Below are positions 5,582-6,247 of a stretch of DNA of 6,247 bases, in pieces. Source of the stretch: Gemmatimonadota bacterium (GTDB taxonomy: Bacteria; Latescibacterota; UBA2968; UBA8231). Position 1 is the first letter of the stretch; the number at the start of each line of letters is the position of its first letter. The notes beneath the pieces were generated by a model. That model was not told where the DNA came from and ran no database searches. It worked only from the letters and a program-made list of their open reading frames with translations. The stretch spans positions 27,114 to 33,360 of the forward strand of contig PATE01000019.1 of NCBI GenBank assembly GCA_002712305.1, read 5' to 3'. A program made the position numbers and the translations under genes.

Positions 5582-5926
5582 ATGGAGCTGCGATTCGGGA
5601 CAGGCGCGCTCGATCGGGAACAGCGCCTTTGTGTGACGCTCCCCATGCTCCTGATTCCCTATTTGAGTGTGAATGTGGTGATGACGACGCTGTCCTACGG
5701 ACATCCCCTGGAGGGAACAGGCATGGCGATCGTGGCCATGAAGACGTGGATGGGGAATTCGCCTTTCTTCTGGTCCTTTTTTATCGCCGGCTACTGGGCC
5801 GCCTTTCGGGACGGCATCGATCGAACAAGCCCTCTGCCAGAGACGGCTTCCATCGCGTGGATTCTGCTGCCCGCCGGTTTCGTCGCCGTCGCCGTCGGCA
5901 TATTGCTGCCGACGGTCAACTTCTAG
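5582..5926 (+). CDS. C-terminal part of the frameshifted membrane protein
   Basis: This 114-residue frame holds the distal half of the membrane protein above. After a polar loop (LRFGTGALDREQR) come hydrophobic segments around LPMLLIPYLSVNVVMTT, SPFFWSFFIAGYWAAF and IAWILLPAGFVAVAVGILL. Its ATG 5582 has no usable SD: GAAGG abuts the codon with no spacing. It also begins in mid-protein, so independent initiation is unlikely. As sequenced it would be made only if ribosomes shifted +1 near 5580. I list it separately because the real coding sequence of this stretch is in this frame, not in the frame that remains open to 5943. Confidence 0.6.
   Translation: MELRFGTGALDREQRLCVTLPMLLIPYLSVNVVMTTLSYGHPLEGTGMAIVAMKTWMGNSPFFWSFFIAGYWAAFRDGIDRTSPLPETASIAWILLPAGFVAVAVGILLPTVNF
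5892..5915 (+). other. GC-rich hairpin at the 3' end of the membrane-protein gene
   Basis: CCGTCGGCA (5892-5900) and TGCCGACGG (5907-5915) are perfect 9-base complements around a 6-base loop, and a G-U pair can extend the stem by one. The hairpin ends 8 bases before the TAG at 5924. No U-tract follows (TCAACTTCTAG), so it is not a standard intrinsic terminator. It could be a weak or non-canonical terminator, an mRNA 3' stabiliser, or a by-product of GC-rich coding sequence. Confidence 0.45.
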
Positions 5927-5965
5927 CCATCGCCACGGCTTGACCTCATTCAGGAAGTTGCCACC

Positions 5966-6247
5966 ATGAAGATATCCATCACGCTGGACCGAGGAGAAGA
6001 CCGAGGTCAGAACTTCGGTACTCTCTTCGAAGCCAGGACACAGGACGGTTCTGCCGTCGTCGGTGCGGGTTTTCAGGGTGTTTACAACACGCATCACCGA
6101 ATCGATCGGCACGTGGTCCAGTTCTTCCTTCGCCCCACCGACGGGGAGCGAACGGCCACGACCCAATTGCTACCGCGTTCGACGGAACTGGCTGGCACGT
6201 ATCTGTTCGATCTGGATGGAGAGATCTATTCCAGCAGTGAGGATGTG
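5966..6247 (+). CDS. Unrecognised protein, N-terminal part (3' truncated)
   Basis: The frame is open from ATG 5966 to the window end (94 residues, no stop seen). AGGAAG at 5952-5957 lies 8 bases upstream as an SD. The sequence has no signal peptide or membrane segment and looks beta-rich: MKISITLDRGEDRGQNFGTL, then VGAGFQGVYNT, HVVQFFLRP and a strand pair TYLFDLDGEIYSS. The last part is reminiscent of a first beta-propeller blade, but I do not recognise the family. It starts 39 bases after the membrane-protein gene on the same strand and could be in its operon unless the hairpin at 5892-5915 stops transcription. Confidence 0.6.
   Translation, partial: MKISITLDRGEDRGQNFGTLFEARTQDGSAVVGAGFQGVYNTHHRIDRHVVQFFLRPTDGERTATTQLLPRSTELAGTYLFDLDGEIYSSSEDV

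Larger units (their letters stand above)
5068..5926 (+). pseudogene. Polytopic membrane protein, possibly M50-protease-like, with a frameshift near 5580
   Basis: Translation from ATG 5068 gives a convincing membrane protein through residue 171 (TYVWMSK, ending at 5580). That frame then turns into Arg-rich, non-membrane sequence and runs on to 5943. The hydrophobic protein continues in the +1 frame from 5582 (MELRFGTGALDREQR) to TAG 5924-5926. Dropping one base at about 5578-5583 restores a protein of about 285 residues with roughly six or seven membrane segments (near residues 12-30, 72-90, 107-127, 150-168, then about three more). Residues 32-36 read HVSTH, placed at the end of the first segment as HExxH is in M50 site-2 proteases, followed by HGFVALAVGK; GDW at 135-137 is another landmark. 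The expected Glu is Val, so proteolytic activity is doubtful. The family call is tentative. The lesion may be true decay or a sequencing error. Confidence 0.65.

Noticed and set aside
5534-6166. 210-codon open frame on the minus strand across the membrane gene and the next gene start
   Set aside because: It crosses an intergenic gap and two genes with SD sites on the plus strand; its product is Arg/Gly/Asp-rich without domain signals.

Overview
The window is about 6.2 kb of densely packed bacterial DNA, GC-rich by eye, with long reading frames, Shine-Dalgarno (SD) sites and a four-base ATGA gene overlap. The gene content is a DUF5916 outer-membrane-type protein, a stand-alone neutral-ceramidase-like hydrolase and a GH32/GH43-like five-bladed propeller protein with an ELFIDDYLI motif. 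In my recollection this mix is most common in uncultured or environmental lineages such as Planctomycetota, Verrucomicrobiota, Latescibacterota or Poribacteria. I cannot place the organism more closely. Stops TGA and TAG end ordinary genes and Trp is written TGG throughout, so the standard bacterial code applies.

Layout from left to right. Positions 2-1312 (+) are the C-terminal part of a DUF5916 beta-barrel-like protein whose N-terminus lies outside the window. Positions 1403-2073 (+) hold two small membrane-anchored coiled-coil genes. The first (1403-1744) is split by an in-frame TGA at 1520-1522, yet its heptad register runs through the stop without a slip. The second (1750-2073) overlaps by four bases a 495-residue ceramidase-like hydrolase (2070-3557, +). 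That gene meets tail-to-tail, with a 14-base overlap, a 467-residue propeller protein on the minus strand (3544-4947). A 120-base divergent spacer with a 9-bp spaced inverted repeat follows. Then comes a polytopic membrane protein (5068-5926, +), possibly related to M50-type site-2 proteases, that is broken by a frameshift near 5580 and carries HVSTH where the protease would have HExxH. The window ends inside an unrecognised gene that starts at 5966 (+).

How the genes may work together (inference). The two coiled-coil genes and the ceramidase-like gene look like one transcription and translation unit. A reasonable reading is a membrane-tethered coiled-coil complex made together with an amide hydrolase. 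The neighbouring propeller protein and DUF5916 barrel suggest handling of glycolipid or glycan substrates, but no substrate can be read from the sequence. The main points for follow-up are the TGA inside the coiled coil, the paired coiled-coil architecture, the frameshift in the membrane protein and its altered active-site motif. The TGA and the frameshift could each be real gene decay or uncorrected sequencing errors.
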